From Arthrobacter sp. zg-Y844 (GTDB lineage Bacteria > Actinomycetota > Actinomycetes > Actinomycetales > Micrococcaceae), in NCBI RefSeq assembly GCF_024385465.1, contig NZ_JANFLS010000004.1, positions 62,001 to 126,000 on the forward strand: DNA of 64,000 bases. The letters are read 5' to 3'. Positions 53,481-64,000 of this stretch are shown here, one piece after another. The position numbers and the translations under genes were made by a program. The notes below the pieces were generated by a model. The model had not been told where the DNA came from. It was given only the letters and a program-made list of their open reading frames with translations, and ran no database searches. How positions within the stretch are numbered: position 1 is the stretch's first letter; every line of letters starts with the position of its first letter.

Positions 53481-53984
53481 ATGCAGTCGATCCGAAACGG
53501 CCAGATGCCGTCGTCCTCGTCCTCGCCCGGCCGCGGCATTAGCCGCAAGATGGGCTCTACGGGCATCGTCGTGATGCTCATTGTCTTCCTGGTGGCAGTG
53601 GTTTTCGCCGCCAACCAGAATGACGTCATCGGTTGGATAGTGGTTATTGTGTCCCTCGGCTGGCTGTTCCTCGCTACGTTCGTTGTGTTCTCCGTTCGGA
53701 GTGCCACGCGCAAGGCCACCGCAAAGCTCGCCGAAGCCACTGCCGGCCTTGCTCCCCGGGGCGGCGTCCAGATTGTCGACGAAAGCACTACTGTGCGCGA
53801 CCAGAAACTGGACCACAGCTTCAAGATCATCCAGGTCCAGGCGAATGTCATTGCCCAAAACCTGGACACTGACCGCGAAATGGTGGACCGCGCGCTGGAG
53901 ACCATCGAGATCACGGCGCACAACGGCCGTGGCATGATCAAGAAGGACGACGGCGGGTCCGTCGAAGGCACCATAGTCGACTAG
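53481..53984 (+). CDS. Two-helix membrane protein with a cytosolic coiled region
   Basis: A 167-residue protein. A Ser-rich N-terminus (SSSSSPGRG) is followed by two membrane helices (IVVMLIVFLVAVVFAA and WIVVIVSLGWLFLATFVVF, about 29-70) and then a helical cytosolic tail with repeated KATAKLAEATA and DREMVDRALETIEI. No family is recognised. The start is preceded by GAGAAT and 6 nt, so it may be leaderless. It stands between a macrodomain gene and xthA. Confidence 0.7.
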   Translation: MQSIRNGQMPSSSSSPGRGISRKMGSTGIVVMLIVFLVAVVFAANQNDVIGWIVVIVSLGWLFLATFVVFSVRSATRKATAKLAEATAGLAPRGGVQIVDESTTVRDQKLDHSFKIIQVQANVIAQNLDTDREMVDRALETIEITAHNGRGMIKKDDGGSVEGTIVD

Positions 53985-54067
53985 TTCCCGCCTGCCGCTT
54001 CCGGAAGCGCCGCATCGACGCGGCGTGCCGGGGACGGCCGTTTCGGGATGAACAGCTACTGAGGAGT

Positions 54068-55992
<1,925 letters not shown>

Positions 55993-55996
55993 TCCC

Positions 55997-56593
55997 ATGA
56001 GAATCTCCGAATCCTACGACCAGGCCATGGCAGCCGGCAGCATGAACGGCAGCCACGCTCCTCAATGCGATGCGCGCTGCGTGGGGATCGTGATTGCGGT
56101 TCCGGAGCCGATGGCGAGCGAGCTGAAGGCGGCACGGGCATCCTTCGGGGATCCCATGGCGGCACTGATCCCTGCCCACATCACCTTGGTCACGACCACG
56201 GAAACGGATGACTGGGAAGCGACGTTGCGGCATGTGCGCAAGGTCGCCGCGGCGCAGGAACCGTTCCGGGTGACGCTGGAGGGGACCGCCACCTTCCGGC
56301 CGGTTTCGCCGGTGGTCTTCCTGAACGTCGAGGAGGGCTTTGACGAGTGCACGGCGCTGCATAAGGAGCTCCAGAGCGGCCCGCTGGCCCGGGACCTGGC
56401 CTTCCCGTTCCACCCGCACGTTACGGTGGCGCACGATGTCAGCGAGCAGAGCATGGACGAGGCCGTCCGCCGGCTGGACCGCTATTCCGCAGGCTTTACG
56501 GTGGATTGCGTGGGCCTTTACGAGCACGATGCCACCGGCCTGTGGAAGCTGCAGGAGCACGTCCGGCTCGGATCTGGGAAACAGCCGGACTAG
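55997..56593 (+). CDS. 2'-5' RNA ligase family protein
   Basis: A 198-residue 2H phosphoesterase-fold protein. Two H-x-T/S motifs, HITLVT (about 56-61) and HVTVAH (about 143-148), are the family's active site. Members act on 2'-5' or cyclic phosphodiesters; the natural role is unclear. It lies 4 bp after trpS and is likely co-transcribed. Its stop shares a CTAG palindrome with the converging hydrolase gene. A later start (MNGSH or MASEL) is possible. Confidence 0.82.
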   Translation: MRISESYDQAMAAGSMNGSHAPQCDARCVGIVIAVPEPMASELKAARASFGDPMAALIPAHITLVTTTETDDWEATLRHVRKVAAAQEPFRVTLEGTATFRPVSPVVFLNVEEGFDECTALHKELQSGPLARDLAFPFHPHVTVAHDVSEQSMDEAVRRLDRYSAGFTVDCVGLYEHDATGLWKLQEHVRLGSGKQPD

Positions 56594-57366
56594 GACTCCC
56601 TGCCCAGATCAAGATAGGTGCCGGCCCACGCGGCGATGATTGCCGCTGCACGCGCTGTCTGGGCCCGGTCCACCATCAGATGGTCGCTGCCTTCCAGCGA
56701 AATGAAATTCCGGGGATGCCGTGCCGTCCGGAAGATCTCGCTCGCGTTGTCGATGCCCACGGTGTTGTCGGTGGGGGAGTGCATCACCAGCAGGGGCAGG
56801 TGCAGCTCCTTGATGCTGTCCGTGAGGTCATGGCCGCGCAGGTCCTCAATCAGGTGGCGGCGGATTTCCAGTTCCCCGCCGCCCAGATCCACGGCTGCCG
56901 AACCCTCTTCGTGGATCCGGTCCAGCTCCGATTCAAAGAGGTGGACCACATGTGAGGGACGGAAGGGCGCGGCAATGGTGACGACGGCGTCCAGTCCGGG
57001 AACCCGTGAAGCGGCCGCCAGGACGGCCGCGCCGCCGAGCGAATGTCCGACCAGCAGGGAGACCGGGCGGCCGGTATCCGCCATGAAGCCGCAGGCACTG
57101 AGCACATCTGCCACCTTGGTACTGAAGCTGCCGTCTTCCCACCTGCCGGTGGAGCTGCCCAGCCCCGCGGCGTCGTAGCGGAGCACCCCGATGCCGTGGC
57201 CGGCCAGGGCCTTGGAAATCCGGGAGGCCGCGGCGCTGTTCTTTCCCAGCGTGAAGCCGTGGCAAAAGACCGCCCAGGCGCGGGCACCGCCGTCGGGGAC
57301 ATCGAGGGTTCCGGAGAGCGTGGTCCCGTTGACGCCGGGAAAGGACACAGATTCAAACGAAGGCAT
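56590..57366 (-). CDS. Alpha/beta hydrolase
   Basis: A 258-residue serine hydrolase. The nucleophile elbow GHSLGG (about 107-112), the oxyanion region FCHGFTLGKNS (about 34-44), an Asp in SPTDNTVG and the His in SDHLMVD (about 227-233) form the likely catalytic triad. It resembles prolyl-oligopeptidase/BAAT-like esterases of unknown substrate. It lies upstream of sdhB on the same strand; a strong terminator separates them. Confidence 0.85.
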   Translation of the reverse strand: MPSFESVSFPGVNGTTLSGTLDVPDGGARAWAVFCHGFTLGKNSAAASRISKALAGHGIGVLRYDAAGLGSSTGRWEDGSFSTKVADVLSACGFMADTGRPVSLLVGHSLGGAAVLAAASRVPGLDAVVTIAAPFRPSHVVHLFESELDRIHEEGSAAVDLGGGELEIRRHLIEDLRGHDLTDSIKELHLPLLVMHSPTDNTVGIDNASEIFRTARHPRNFISLEGSDHLMVDRAQTARAAAIIAAWAGTYLDLGRES

Positions 57367-57390
57367 GGAGCAACTCTATCGAGTACGCAA

Positions 57391-57430
57391 AAGGCGCCGG
57401 TAAGCGGAGGAATCCGCTTACCGGCGCCTT
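57391..57430 (-). terminator. Rho-independent terminator of the sdh operon
   Basis: A perfect 18-bp stem (57391-57408 with 57413-57430) closed by a GGAA (plus strand) loop and followed on the minus strand by TTTT. It lies 15 bp after the sdhB stop. Confidence 0.95.
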
Positions 57431-57444
57431 GCGCGGGGAAGTAC

Positions 57445-58221
57445 TTAGAGGGAACGGGCCAGGATGGCCTGCTTGACCTCTGAAATGGCCTTGGTGACCT
57501 GGATGCCGCGGGGGCATGCTTCCGAGCAGTTGAAGGTGGTGCGGCAGCGCCACACGCCTTCCTTGTCGTTCAGGATCTCCAGGCGCATATCTCCGGCGTC
57601 GTCACGCGAATCGAAGATGAAGCGGTGCGCGTTCACGATTGCCGCCGGGCCGAAGTACTGGCCGTCGGTCCAGAAGACGGGGCAGGAGGACGTGCACGCG
57701 GCGCAGAGGATGCACTTGGTGGTGTCGTCGAAGCGCTCACGGTCCTCGGCGGACTGCAGGCGTTCCTTCGTGGGCTCGTGGCCCTTGGTCACCAGGAACG
57801 GCATGATCTCGCGGTAGGACTGGAAGAACGGCTCCATGTCCACGATCAGGTCCTTTTCCACCGGCAGGCCCTTGATGGGCTCGACGAGGATGGGCTTGGA
57901 CGTGTCCAGGTCCTTCAGCAGGGTCTTGCAGGCCAGGCGGTTGCGGCCGTTGATGCGCATGGCATCGGAGCCGCAGACACCGTGGGCGCAGGAACGGCGG
58001 AACGAAACCGAGCCGTCGTGCTCCCACTTGACCTTGTGCAGTGCGTCCAGCACGCGGTCCGTGCCGTACATGGTCAGCTTCCACTCATCCCAGTAGGCTT
58101 CGTCGGAAACCTCGGGGTTGTAGCGGCGGACCTTCAGGGTGATCTCAAACGAGGGGATCTCTCCGCCGACTGACTCGGGGAGCTCTACCTTCGAGGCCGG
58201 CTCGGCGATTTCGGTTGTCAT
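57445..58221 (-). CDS. sdhB: Succinate dehydrogenase iron-sulfur subunit SdhB
   Basis: A 258-residue electron-transfer subunit of complex II. The 2Fe-2S motif CAHGVCGSDAM (about 76-86) and the 4Fe-4S/3Fe-4S ligands CILCAACTSSCP (about 167-178) and CSEACPRGI (about 225-233) are in place. It is the last gene of sdhCDAB and its ATG overlaps the sdhA stop (TAATG). Confidence 0.97.
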   Translation of the reverse strand: MTTEIAEPASKVELPESVGGEIPSFEITLKVRRYNPEVSDEAYWDEWKLTMYGTDRVLDALHKVKWEHDGSVSFRRSCAHGVCGSDAMRINGRNRLACKTLLKDLDTSKPILVEPIKGLPVEKDLIVDMEPFFQSYREIMPFLVTKGHEPTKERLQSAEDRERFDDTTKCILCAACTSSCPVFWTDGQYFGPAAIVNAHRFIFDSRDDAGDMRLEILNDKEGVWRCRTTFNCSEACPRGIQVTKAISEVKQAILARSL

Positions 58222-59987
58222 TAGTACTTCCTCACCATCGGCTCGTAGCGCGTGAAAATGACCGGCTTGGTGTCCAGCCGAATGCCGGCGGTGTGCTCGG
58301 CATTCTCGGCTTCGTCAACCTTGTAGGCCATGGAATGCTTCATGAAGTTCTCGTCGTCGCGCTCCGGGAAGTCCTCGCGGAAGTGTCCGCCGCGGGATTC
58401 GGTGCGGTGCAGGGCGGCAACGCTCATGACCTTCGCCAGTTCCAGGAGGAAGCCCAGCTCCACGGCCTCGAGGAGGTCGAGGTTGAAGCGCTTGCCCTTA
58501 TCCTGGACGCTGATTTTCTGGTAACGCTCCTCGAAGGAAGCGATGTCCGTCAGGACCTGCTGGATGGTCTCCGCAGTGCGGAAGACCTGCATGTTGGCAT
58601 CCATGGTGTTCTGCAGGTCCCGGCGGATTTCGGAGACACGCTCAGTGCCTTCCGAATTGCGGACGTGGTCCAGCAGATTGACCGTGTCCAGTTCGGAGTT
58701 CTCCGGCAGGTCGACGAAATCGGCGGTCAGGGCGTATTCGGCAGCGTAGATGCCGGCCCGCTTGCCGAAGACGTTGATGTCCAGCAGCGAGTTGGTGCCC
58801 AGACGGTTGGAACCGTGCACGGACACGCAGGCGACTTCGCCGGCCGCGTACAGCCCAGGGATCACCGTGTCGTTGTCCTGGAGTACCTCGGCCTTGATGT
58901 TGGTCGGAATGCCGCCCATCACGTAGTGCGCCGTGGGGAACACCGGCACCGGTTCGGTGTAGGGCTCCACACCGAGGTAGGTGCGGGCAAACTCGGTGAT
59001 GTCCGGAAGCTTCGCGTCGATGTGCGCCGGTTCCAGGTGCGTCAGGTCCAGCAGGACGTAGTCCTTGTTCGGGCCGCAGCCGCGTCCTTCGCGTACCTCG
59101 TTGGCCATGGAACGGGCCACGATGTCGCGCGGCGCCAGGTCCTTGATGGTCGGGGCGTAGCGCTCCATGAAGCGCTCACCCTCGGAGTTGCGGAGGATGG
59201 CGCCTTCGCCGCGGGCAGCCTCGGAGAGGAGGATGCCCAGTCCGGCCAGGCCGGTCGGGTGGAACTGGATGAACTCCATGTCCTCCAGGGGAATGCCCCG
59301 GCGGAAGGCGATGCCCATGCCGTCACCGGTGAGGGTGTGCGCGTTGGACGTGGTCTTGTAGACCTTGCCGGCGCCGCCGGAGGCGAACACGACGGACTTG
59401 GCCTGGAAGATGTGCAGCTCGCCGGTGGCGAGGTCATAGGAAATGACGCCCGCTACCCGCTTCTGGCCGTCGAGGTCGACGACGGTGATGAGGTCCAGGA
59501 CGTAGTACTCGTTGTAGAACTCAACGTTGTGCTTGACGCAGTTTTGGTAGAGCGTCTGCAGGATCATGTGTCCCGTGCGGTCTGCGGCGTAGCACGCACG
59601 GCGTACCGGTGCCTTGCCGTGGTCACGGGTGTGCCCGCCGAAGCGGCGCTGGTCGATGCGTCCTTCGGGCGTGCGGTTGAACGGCAGGCCCATCTTTTCC
59701 AGGTCCAGCACGGCGTCAATGGCTTCCTTGGCCATGACCTCGGCTGCATCCTGGTCCACCAGGTAGTCACCGCCCTTGACGGTGTCGAAGGTGTGCCATT
59801 CCCAGTTGTCTTCTTCGACATTGGCCAGGGCCGCGCACATGCCGCCCTGTGCCGCACCGGTGTGGGAGCGGGTGGGGTACAGCTTGGTCAGTACCGCCGT
59901 ACGTGCGCGCTGACCTGATTCGATGGCGGCACGCATACCGGCGCCGCCTGCGCCGACGATGACGACGTCGTACTTATGGACCTGCAT
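58221..59987 (-). CDS. sdhA: Succinate dehydrogenase flavoprotein subunit SdhA
   Basis: The 588-residue catalytic subunit that oxidises succinate to fumarate with covalently bound FAD. The FAD fold [13 protein letters not shown] (about 11-23), the histidine-FAD site SHTGAAQGG, the active-site HPTGL and the C-terminal [14 protein letters not shown] are visible. I chose the ATG at 59987, where the family N-terminus [15 protein letters not shown] begins. Confidence 0.98.
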   Translation of the reverse strand: MQVHKYDVVIVGAGGAGMRAAIESGQRARTAVLTKLYPTRSHTGAAQGGMCAALANVEEDNWEWHTFDTVKGGDYLVDQDAAEVMAKEAIDAVLDLEKMGLPFNRTPEGRIDQRRFGGHTRDHGKAPVRRACYAADRTGHMILQTLYQNCVKHNVEFYNEYYVLDLITVVDLDGQKRVAGVISYDLATGELHIFQAKSVVFASGGAGKVYKTTSNAHTLTGDGMGIAFRRGIPLEDMEFIQFHPTGLAGLGILLSEAARGEGAILRNSEGERFMERYAPTIKDLAPRDIVARSMANEVREGRGCGPNKDYVLLDLTHLEPAHIDAKLPDITEFARTYLGVEPYTEPVPVFPTAHYVMGGIPTNIKAEVLQDNDTVIPGLYAAGEVACVSVHGSNRLGTNSLLDINVFGKRAGIYAAEYALTADFVDLPENSELDTVNLLDHVRNSEGTERVSEIRRDLQNTMDANMQVFRTAETIQQVLTDIASFEERYQKISVQDKGKRFNLDLLEAVELGFLLELAKVMSVAALHRTESRGGHFREDFPERDDENFMKHSMAYKVDEAENAEHTAGIRLDTKPVIFTRYEPMVRKY

Positions 59988-60054
59988 AGCAGATGCTCTT
60001 TCTGTTGAAACTACTAGAAATTCGTGGGCGTACCCTGGTTGTCCTGCGCAGGCC

Positions 60055-60537
60055 TTAGCTGGCGCCGCAGAACTCCTGGAGCGTCTCAGCCGAGGCGCCT
60101 GCAAGGCAGGGGTCAAAGGTGAAGATCACCAGGGTGCCGAGCACGATGATCACGAAGGTCGCGACATAGAGGACAGTCTTGAGCCACATGCGCGTGGCCT
60201 TCTTGTCTGCGTAGTCGTTGATGATGACGCGGACGCCGTTGGTGCCGTGCAGCATGGCCAGCCACAGCATGACCAGGTCCCAGACCTGCCACAGCGGGCT
60301 CGCCCACTTGCCGGCAACGAAGCCGAAGTCGACGGCATGGATGCCGTCGCCCAGGACCAGGTTCATGAACAGGTGCGTGAAGATCAGGACAACAAGGATC
60401 ACGCCGGAGACGCGCATGAACAGCCACGCAAGCATTTCAAAGTTGCCGCGGCCCGATGAATTGCGCGTGTAGCGCGGGGCGATGCGTCCTGAACGGGGTG
60501 CTTCGAGGGCGTGCGCTTCGTTAGTAGATGTGCTCAT
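60055..60537 (-). CDS. sdhD: Succinate dehydrogenase membrane subunit SdhD
   Basis: A 160-residue membrane anchor of complex II with three helices ([45 protein letters not shown] and [19 protein letters not shown]). The His residues in helix 1 and HGTNG are probable haem/quinone ligands. It lies between sdhC and sdhA, 6 bp after sdhC. Confidence 0.92.
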   Translation of the reverse strand: MSTSTNEAHALEAPRSGRIAPRYTRNSSGRGNFEMLAWLFMRVSGVILVVLIFTHLFMNLVLGDGIHAVDFGFVAGKWASPLWQVWDLVMLWLAMLHGTNGVRVIINDYADKKATRMWLKTVLYVATFVIIVLGTLVIFTFDPCLAGASAETLQEFCGAS

Positions 60538-60543
60538 TGGTTA

Positions 60544-60921
60544 TTAACCCCCGAAGACGTTGGGCAGGTGGCGAATAGAGAAGCCGATAACCGTAACGGC
60601 CCACAGGGCAAGAACGCCCCAGAGCATCTGGCGCTGGTACTTCGGCCCCTTCTTCCAGAAGTCGATCAGGACTACACGCAGGCCGTTGAAGGCATGGAAC
60701 ACAATGGCCGCAACGAGACCAAGCTCGCCGAGGCCCATAATCGGGTTCTTGTAGGATTCGATCACCACGTTGTAGGCCTCCGGCGAAACGCGCACCAAAG
60801 ACGTATCCAGAACGTGGACCAAAAGGAAGAAGAAGATCGCCACGCCGGTGATACGGTGCACAACCCACGACCATTGGCCCTCACGGCCACGGTAGAGAGT
60901 GCCTGCTGGTAACTTCGACAC
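60544..60921 (-). CDS. sdhC: Succinate dehydrogenase cytochrome b subunit SdhC
   Basis: A 125-residue membrane subunit with three helices. The signature GQWSWVVHRITGVAIFFFLLVHVLDT (about 14-39) carries the HRxTG motif and a haem-ligand His. The start is a GTG at 60921 with GGAGGA about 9 nt upstream; the open frame back to 61008 is the leader. It is the first gene of sdhCDAB. Confidence 0.93.
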   Translation of the reverse strand: MSKLPAGTLYRGREGQWSWVVHRITGVAIFFFLLVHVLDTSLVRVSPEAYNVVIESYKNPIMGLGELGLVAAIVFHAFNGLRVVLIDFWKKGPKYQRQMLWGVLALWAVTVIGFSIRHLPNVFGG

Positions 60922-61008
60922 TGAATTTTCCTCCCTGCATCGCAGCGGCGTTAGCGCGTGTTCCACGCAGTGATGACGCCGGTGCGACAGCGATATAAGC
61001 TCTACCAT

Positions 61009-61037
61009 AATCTAGGCTTGCGTGACCGGGGTTTCAA
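61009..61037 (-). promoter_or_regulatory. Promoter of sdhCDAB
   Basis: On the minus strand, -35 TTGAAA (61037-61032) and -10 TAGATT (61014-61009) are 17 nt apart, giving a leader of about 80 nt before the sdhC GTG. Confidence 0.7.
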
Positions 61038-61146
61038 TTTAGGTTCGCCTATGGTGTGACGCTGATTACATTGAACCCGCAGCGCAAACGCTGTATCGGG
61101 GGTGGTTCCTGATGCTCGCCGACCGGCTGGGCTAATCTTGGCTGTG

Positions 61147-62283
61147 ATGAGTAACGAAAAGCCACAAGCAGACACTGCGTCCGTTCTTGACCGTTTTTAC
61201 GGGGTCATCCCGGCGGGCGGCGTCGGGACGCGCCTTTGGCCCCTTTCCCGTGCGGCCGCACCCAAGTTCCTGCATGACCTGACAGGTTCGGGGTCCACCC
61301 TGATCAGGGCCACGTACGAGCGCCTCAGCCCGCTCAGCGGAGACCGCGTCATGGTGGTGACCGGGGCCGTGCACCGGCAGGCCGTGCGGCAGCAGCTGCC
61401 CGAAATCTCCAACAAGAACCTGGTCCTGGAACTCGAGCCGAAGGATTCGGCCGCAGCGATCGGCCTTGCAGCGGCGATCCTCTACAAGCGGGATCCGCAG
61501 ATCATCATGGGATCCTTCGCCGCAGACCAGGTCATTGCCCCCGTGGAGGTCTTCCAGGCCGCCGTCCGGGAAGCCGTGCACACCGCGGCGCAGGGATATA
61601 TCGTCACCATCGGCATCGAACCCACGCACCCGTCCACCGGATTCGGCTATATCCGTGCCGGCGAGCAGCTCCGGGTTGCCGGCGCACCGACCGCGCGCGC
61701 CGTGGTCGAGTTCGTGGAGAAACCGTCCGCGGACGTTGCGCAGACGTACCTGGACAGCGGCAGCTACAGCTGGAACGCCGGAATGTTCGTGGCCCCGGTG
61801 GACCTGATGCTCAAGCACCTGGAAGCCAATGAGCCGGTGCTCTACGCCGGCCTGATGGAAATCGCCGACGCCTGGGACACCACCCGCCGCCGCGAAGTGG
61901 TCCGTCGGGTCTGGCCCACGCTGCCAAAGATCGCCATTGACTATGCCGTCGCTGAACCGGCGGCCGCAGCAGGCGACGTCGCAATGATCCCAGGCGCCTT
62001 CAGCTGGGACGATGTAGGCGACTTCGCCGCGATCGGCCGCCTGAACCCCGCAGCGGAAAACAGCAACCTGACGGTGATGGGGGAGGGCGCCCGCGTCTAC
62101 TCCGAAAACGCCTCCGGGATAGTCGTCTCCGATACCAAGCGTGTCATTGCGCTGATCGGGATCGAGGACATCGTCATCGTGGACACACCCGACGCCCTGC
62201 TGGTGACCACCAAGGAACACGCGCAGGAAGTCAAGAAAGCCGTGGAACACCTGAAGGCCAGCGGCGACACCGACGTCCTGTAG
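61147..62283 (+). CDS. Mannose-1-phosphate guanylyltransferase
   Basis: A 378-residue nucleotidyltransferase making GDP-mannose for glycolipid and polysaccharide synthesis. The signature PAGGVGTRLWPLSRAAAPKF (about 19-38), SFAADQVI (in place of the usual DH.I) and FVEKP (about 191-195) are family features. It lacks the isomerase domain of two-domain ManC enzymes. The ATG at 61147 has TAATCT 8 nt upstream, so it may be leaderless; GTG 61144 also fits. It is divergent from sdhC. Confidence 0.92.
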   Translation: MSNEKPQADTASVLDRFYGVIPAGGVGTRLWPLSRAAAPKFLHDLTGSGSTLIRATYERLSPLSGDRVMVVTGAVHRQAVRQQLPEISNKNLVLELEPKDSAAAIGLAAAILYKRDPQIIMGSFAADQVIAPVEVFQAAVREAVHTAAQGYIVTIGIEPTHPSTGFGYIRAGEQLRVAGAPTARAVVEFVEKPSADVAQTYLDSGSYSWNAGMFVAPVDLMLKHLEANEPVLYAGLMEIADAWDTTRRREVVRRVWPTLPKIAIDYAVAEPAAAAGDVAMIPGAFSWDDVGDFAAIGRLNPAAENSNLTVMGEGARVYSENASGIVVSDTKRVIALIGIEDIVIVDTPDALLVTTKEHAQEVKKAVEHLKASGDTDVL

Positions 62284-62355
62284 GCCGTCCGCGGAACACC
62301 GTCACGCAGCGTCGTTTCCGGCGTCGCACATTCCCGTTTTGGCTCCGGAATTGGC

Positions 62356-62361
62356 TAACCT
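62356..62361 (+). promoter_or_regulatory. -10 box of leaderless amidohydrolase gene
   Basis: TAACCT stands 7 nt before an in-frame GTG at 62369. No ribosome-binding site is seen. Confidence 0.5.
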
Positions 62362-62368
62362 TGAGGTT

Positions 62369-63574
62369 GTGCAGACTATCCCTTTGAGCAATTCGCCAAT
62401 CCCCTCAATACAGGGGAGTGTGGCGCCGCTCCTGGGCGGGTTGATCGAGTTCCGTCGGGACCTGCACTCGCATCCCGAGCTCTCGCATAAGGAATTCCGC
62501 ACTACCGACCGCATTGTCGAAGCCCTGGAGCATGCAGGCCTGACGCCCAAGCGACTCGACAACACGGGCGTTGTGGTGGACATCGGTGAGGGCCCCGTCC
62601 GCCTGGCGGTCCGGGCGGATATCGACGCCCTTCCCGTGCTGGAGGAGACCGGGCTGCCGTACGCCTCGGAGAACACCGGCATAGCCCATGCCTGCGGCCA
62701 TGACATCCACACCACGGTGATGCTGGGCGTGGCCAAGGTGCTCGCAGGGTTCGACGCCGCCGGCCAGCTGGGCGGACGGGTGCGCGTTATCTTCCAGCCG
62801 GCCGAAGAGGTCATGCCGGGAGGCGCCCTCTCGGTGATCGAGCAGGGAGGCCTGGACGGTGTCCCGCGCGTCCTGGCCCTGCACTGCGACCCCCGGGTGG
62901 ATGTGGGGCAGGTAGGCACCCGCATCGGCGCGATTACCTCGGCGTCAGACACCATCCGGATCGAACTCAGCGGCCGCGGCGGGCATACCTCCCGCCCGCA
63001 CCTGACGGAGGACCTGGTCTTCGCGCTGGCCGAGATTGCCGTCAGTGTTCCGGCCGTGCTCTCCCGCCGCATCGACGTGCGAAGCGGTGTTTCCGTGGTG
63101 TGGGGGCAGATGCACGCAGGTTCCGCGCCCAATGCCATTCCCGGACACGGATTCATGGCCGGCACCATGCGCTGCCTCGACGCCGAGGCCTGGCACGCCG
63201 CCGGCGAGCTGCTGGACAAGGTGGTGCGGGAAATCGCGGCGCCGTTCGGCGTCGACGTGCATCTGGAACACATCCGGGGCGTTCCCCCGGTTATTAACGC
63301 CGACGCCGAGATCAGCCTGATCGAAGCGGCGGCCCGCGCCGAACTGGGCGAAGACGCCGTCGTGCTGGCCCCGCAGTCGATGGGCGGGGAGGACTTTGCC
63401 TGGATGACGCAGGCGGTTCCGGGCGCCCTGATGCGGCTTGGCACACGTTCGCCGGGCGGGGAAACCTTCGATCTGCACCGCGGAGACTACAACCCGGATG
63501 AACGGGCTATCAGCTGCGGCGTAAGCGTGATGGCGGCGGCCGCCCTCCGCGCCGCCCGGGGCCTGCGGCACTGA
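62369..63574 (+). CDS. M20-family amidohydrolase (aminoacylase/hippurate hydrolase-like)
   Basis: A 401-residue metal-dependent hydrolase that cleaves N-acyl amino acids or similar amides. Metal-binding motifs are HACGHDIHTT (about 107-116, His and His/Asp), the Glu pair PAEEVMPGG (about 142-150) and LHCDPRVDVG (about 172-181). The dimerisation domain lies in the middle (ELSGRGGHTSRPH). I chose the GTG at 62369, 7 nt after a -10 box, over a longer frame starting at 62339. It follows the guanylyltransferase gene by 85 bp. The substrate cannot be told. Confidence 0.88.
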   Translation: MQTIPLSNSPIPSIQGSVAPLLGGLIEFRRDLHSHPELSHKEFRTTDRIVEALEHAGLTPKRLDNTGVVVDIGEGPVRLAVRADIDALPVLEETGLPYASENTGIAHACGHDIHTTVMLGVAKVLAGFDAAGQLGGRVRVIFQPAEEVMPGGALSVIEQGGLDGVPRVLALHCDPRVDVGQVGTRIGAITSASDTIRIELSGRGGHTSRPHLTEDLVFALAEIAVSVPAVLSRRIDVRSGVSVVWGQMHAGSAPNAIPGHGFMAGTMRCLDAEAWHAAGELLDKVVREIAAPFGVDVHLEHIRGVPPVINADAEISLIEAAARAELGEDAVVLAPQSMGGEDFAWMTQAVPGALMRLGTRSPGGETFDLHRGDYNPDERAISCGVSVMAAAALRAARGLRH

Positions 63575-63863
63575 ATCAGCGGCGCCCGTCCGGCCCTGCG
63601 GGCCCGCGTAACCTGGCGACACAATAGCGGCTGCCGCTGCGCATGTGAACGGGGCGGGACCATATCAGCCCGGTTCAGGCCGGAAGTGCCCGTTTGATAA
63701 CAACATGTAAACAATGTTCCACCAGCACCGGATTTGGACTTGGTGTTGCCTCCGACACATTATGGTTATGTTGCTGCGGTCCAACGACGGACGGAGCGCT
63801 GCGCCACACGCTGCACCTTCAAGGGCACCGTTCGGCGAAAACCATTTCTTTTCTGGAGGAACA

Positions 63864-64000
63864 TTGAAGAATTACCCGCGCAGCTTTAAGCGCAACGCAG
63901 GCGTCTCCGCCGCCATGCTCGGCGTGTCAGCTCTCCTGCTTTCCGGCTGCGGTGCTGCACCGGAAGAGGAAGAAGGCGGCTCCGAAGCAGCCAACAGCGA
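63864..64000 (+). CDS. Truncated lipoprotein, possible BMP-family nucleoside-binding protein
   Basis: Only the first 45 residues are in the window. A TTG start at 63864 has GGAGGA 3-4 nt upstream. The peptide begins with a basic region (KNYPRSFKRN), a hydrophobic helix and a lipobox LLLSGC, then an acidic spacer EEEEGGSE. This is a lipoprotein signal. In relatives this position after sdh and the amidohydrolase often holds a BMP/Med-type ABC substrate-binding protein, so that is the guess; the binding domain itself is cut off by the window end. Confidence 0.65.
   Translation, partial: MKNYPRSFKRNAGVSAAMLGVSALLLSGCGAAPEEEEGGSEAANS

Noticed and set aside
58215-59918. 567-codon open frame antisense to sdhA
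   Set aside because: sdhA is certain on the other strand; the antisense frame is a codon-bias shadow with no ribosome-binding site.
63702-63718. Inverted repeat AACAT-N7-ATGTT before the last lipoprotein gene
   Set aside because: The arms are only 5 bp, so chance is likely; noted but not claimed as an operator.

Overview
The window is a high-GC chromosome segment with dense genes, short gaps and many GTG/TTG starts. It looks like an actinobacterium of the family Micrococcaceae, most probably Arthrobacter or a close relative. The reasons are the gene order DUF6350 - purN - purH, the DUF6318 lipoprotein, the ureABCFGD urease order, HAIR and CIRCE heat-shock operators together, and many apparently leaderless genes. 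No rRNA, tRNA, transposase, prophage or CRISPR array was seen.

Layout. 0.1-6.2 kb: a membrane Ser/Thr kinase, a YchJ-like protein, two zinc-family alcohol dehydrogenases, an F420/NADP-type reductase and a nickel/cobalt permease. 6.3-11.7 kb: a stand-alone AAA ATPase and the urease operon ureA-B-C-F-G-D (no ureE); the nickel permease next door fits metal supply for urease. 11.7-16.5 kb: a TauE-type permease, a DoxX protein with a histone-like Lys/Ala tail, a cyclic-nucleotide-type phosphodiesterase, a PPOX-fold protein and a catalase. 16.5-21.4 kb is the most accessory part: a Stealth phosphotransferase that seems to use an ATT start, a lipoprotein, a translationally coupled DUF6318/PKD pair with an AT-richer core, and an array of about 41-bp tandem repeats. 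21.4-32.4 kb: small conserved genes, a second TauE paralogue, DUF6350, purN and purH (split by an inverted MFS gene), icd and a BASS transporter.

32.4-37.6 kb: an Hsp20 gene under adjoining HspR (HAIR) and HrcA (CIRCE) operators, a glutamate-cysteine-ligase-family enzyme, and a four-gene envelope-type operon (amphipathic membrane protein, holin-X protein, DUF3618 protein, 64-aa protein). 37.6-44.4 kb: a ChvE/GguAB-type sugar ABC transporter with its ROK regulator and a Gfo/Idh/MocA dehydrogenase. 44.4-50.1 kb: gamma-carbonic anhydrase, purU, GNAT, an FAD monooxygenase-like protein, then glyA-folD behind a clear ZTP riboswitch. 50.1-57.4 kb: an ABC-2 exporter, macrodomain protein, xthA, trpS, an RNA-ligase-like protein and a hydrolase. 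57.4-61 kb: sdhCDAB. 61-64 kb: a mannose-1-phosphate guanylyltransferase, an M20 amidohydrolase and the cut-off start of a lipoprotein.

Folate one-carbon metabolism and purine synthesis recur: purN, purH, purU, glyA and folD lie within 24 kb. glyA-folD has a clear ZTP riboswitch and purH a divergent candidate, which would tie both to the same purine-intermediate signal.
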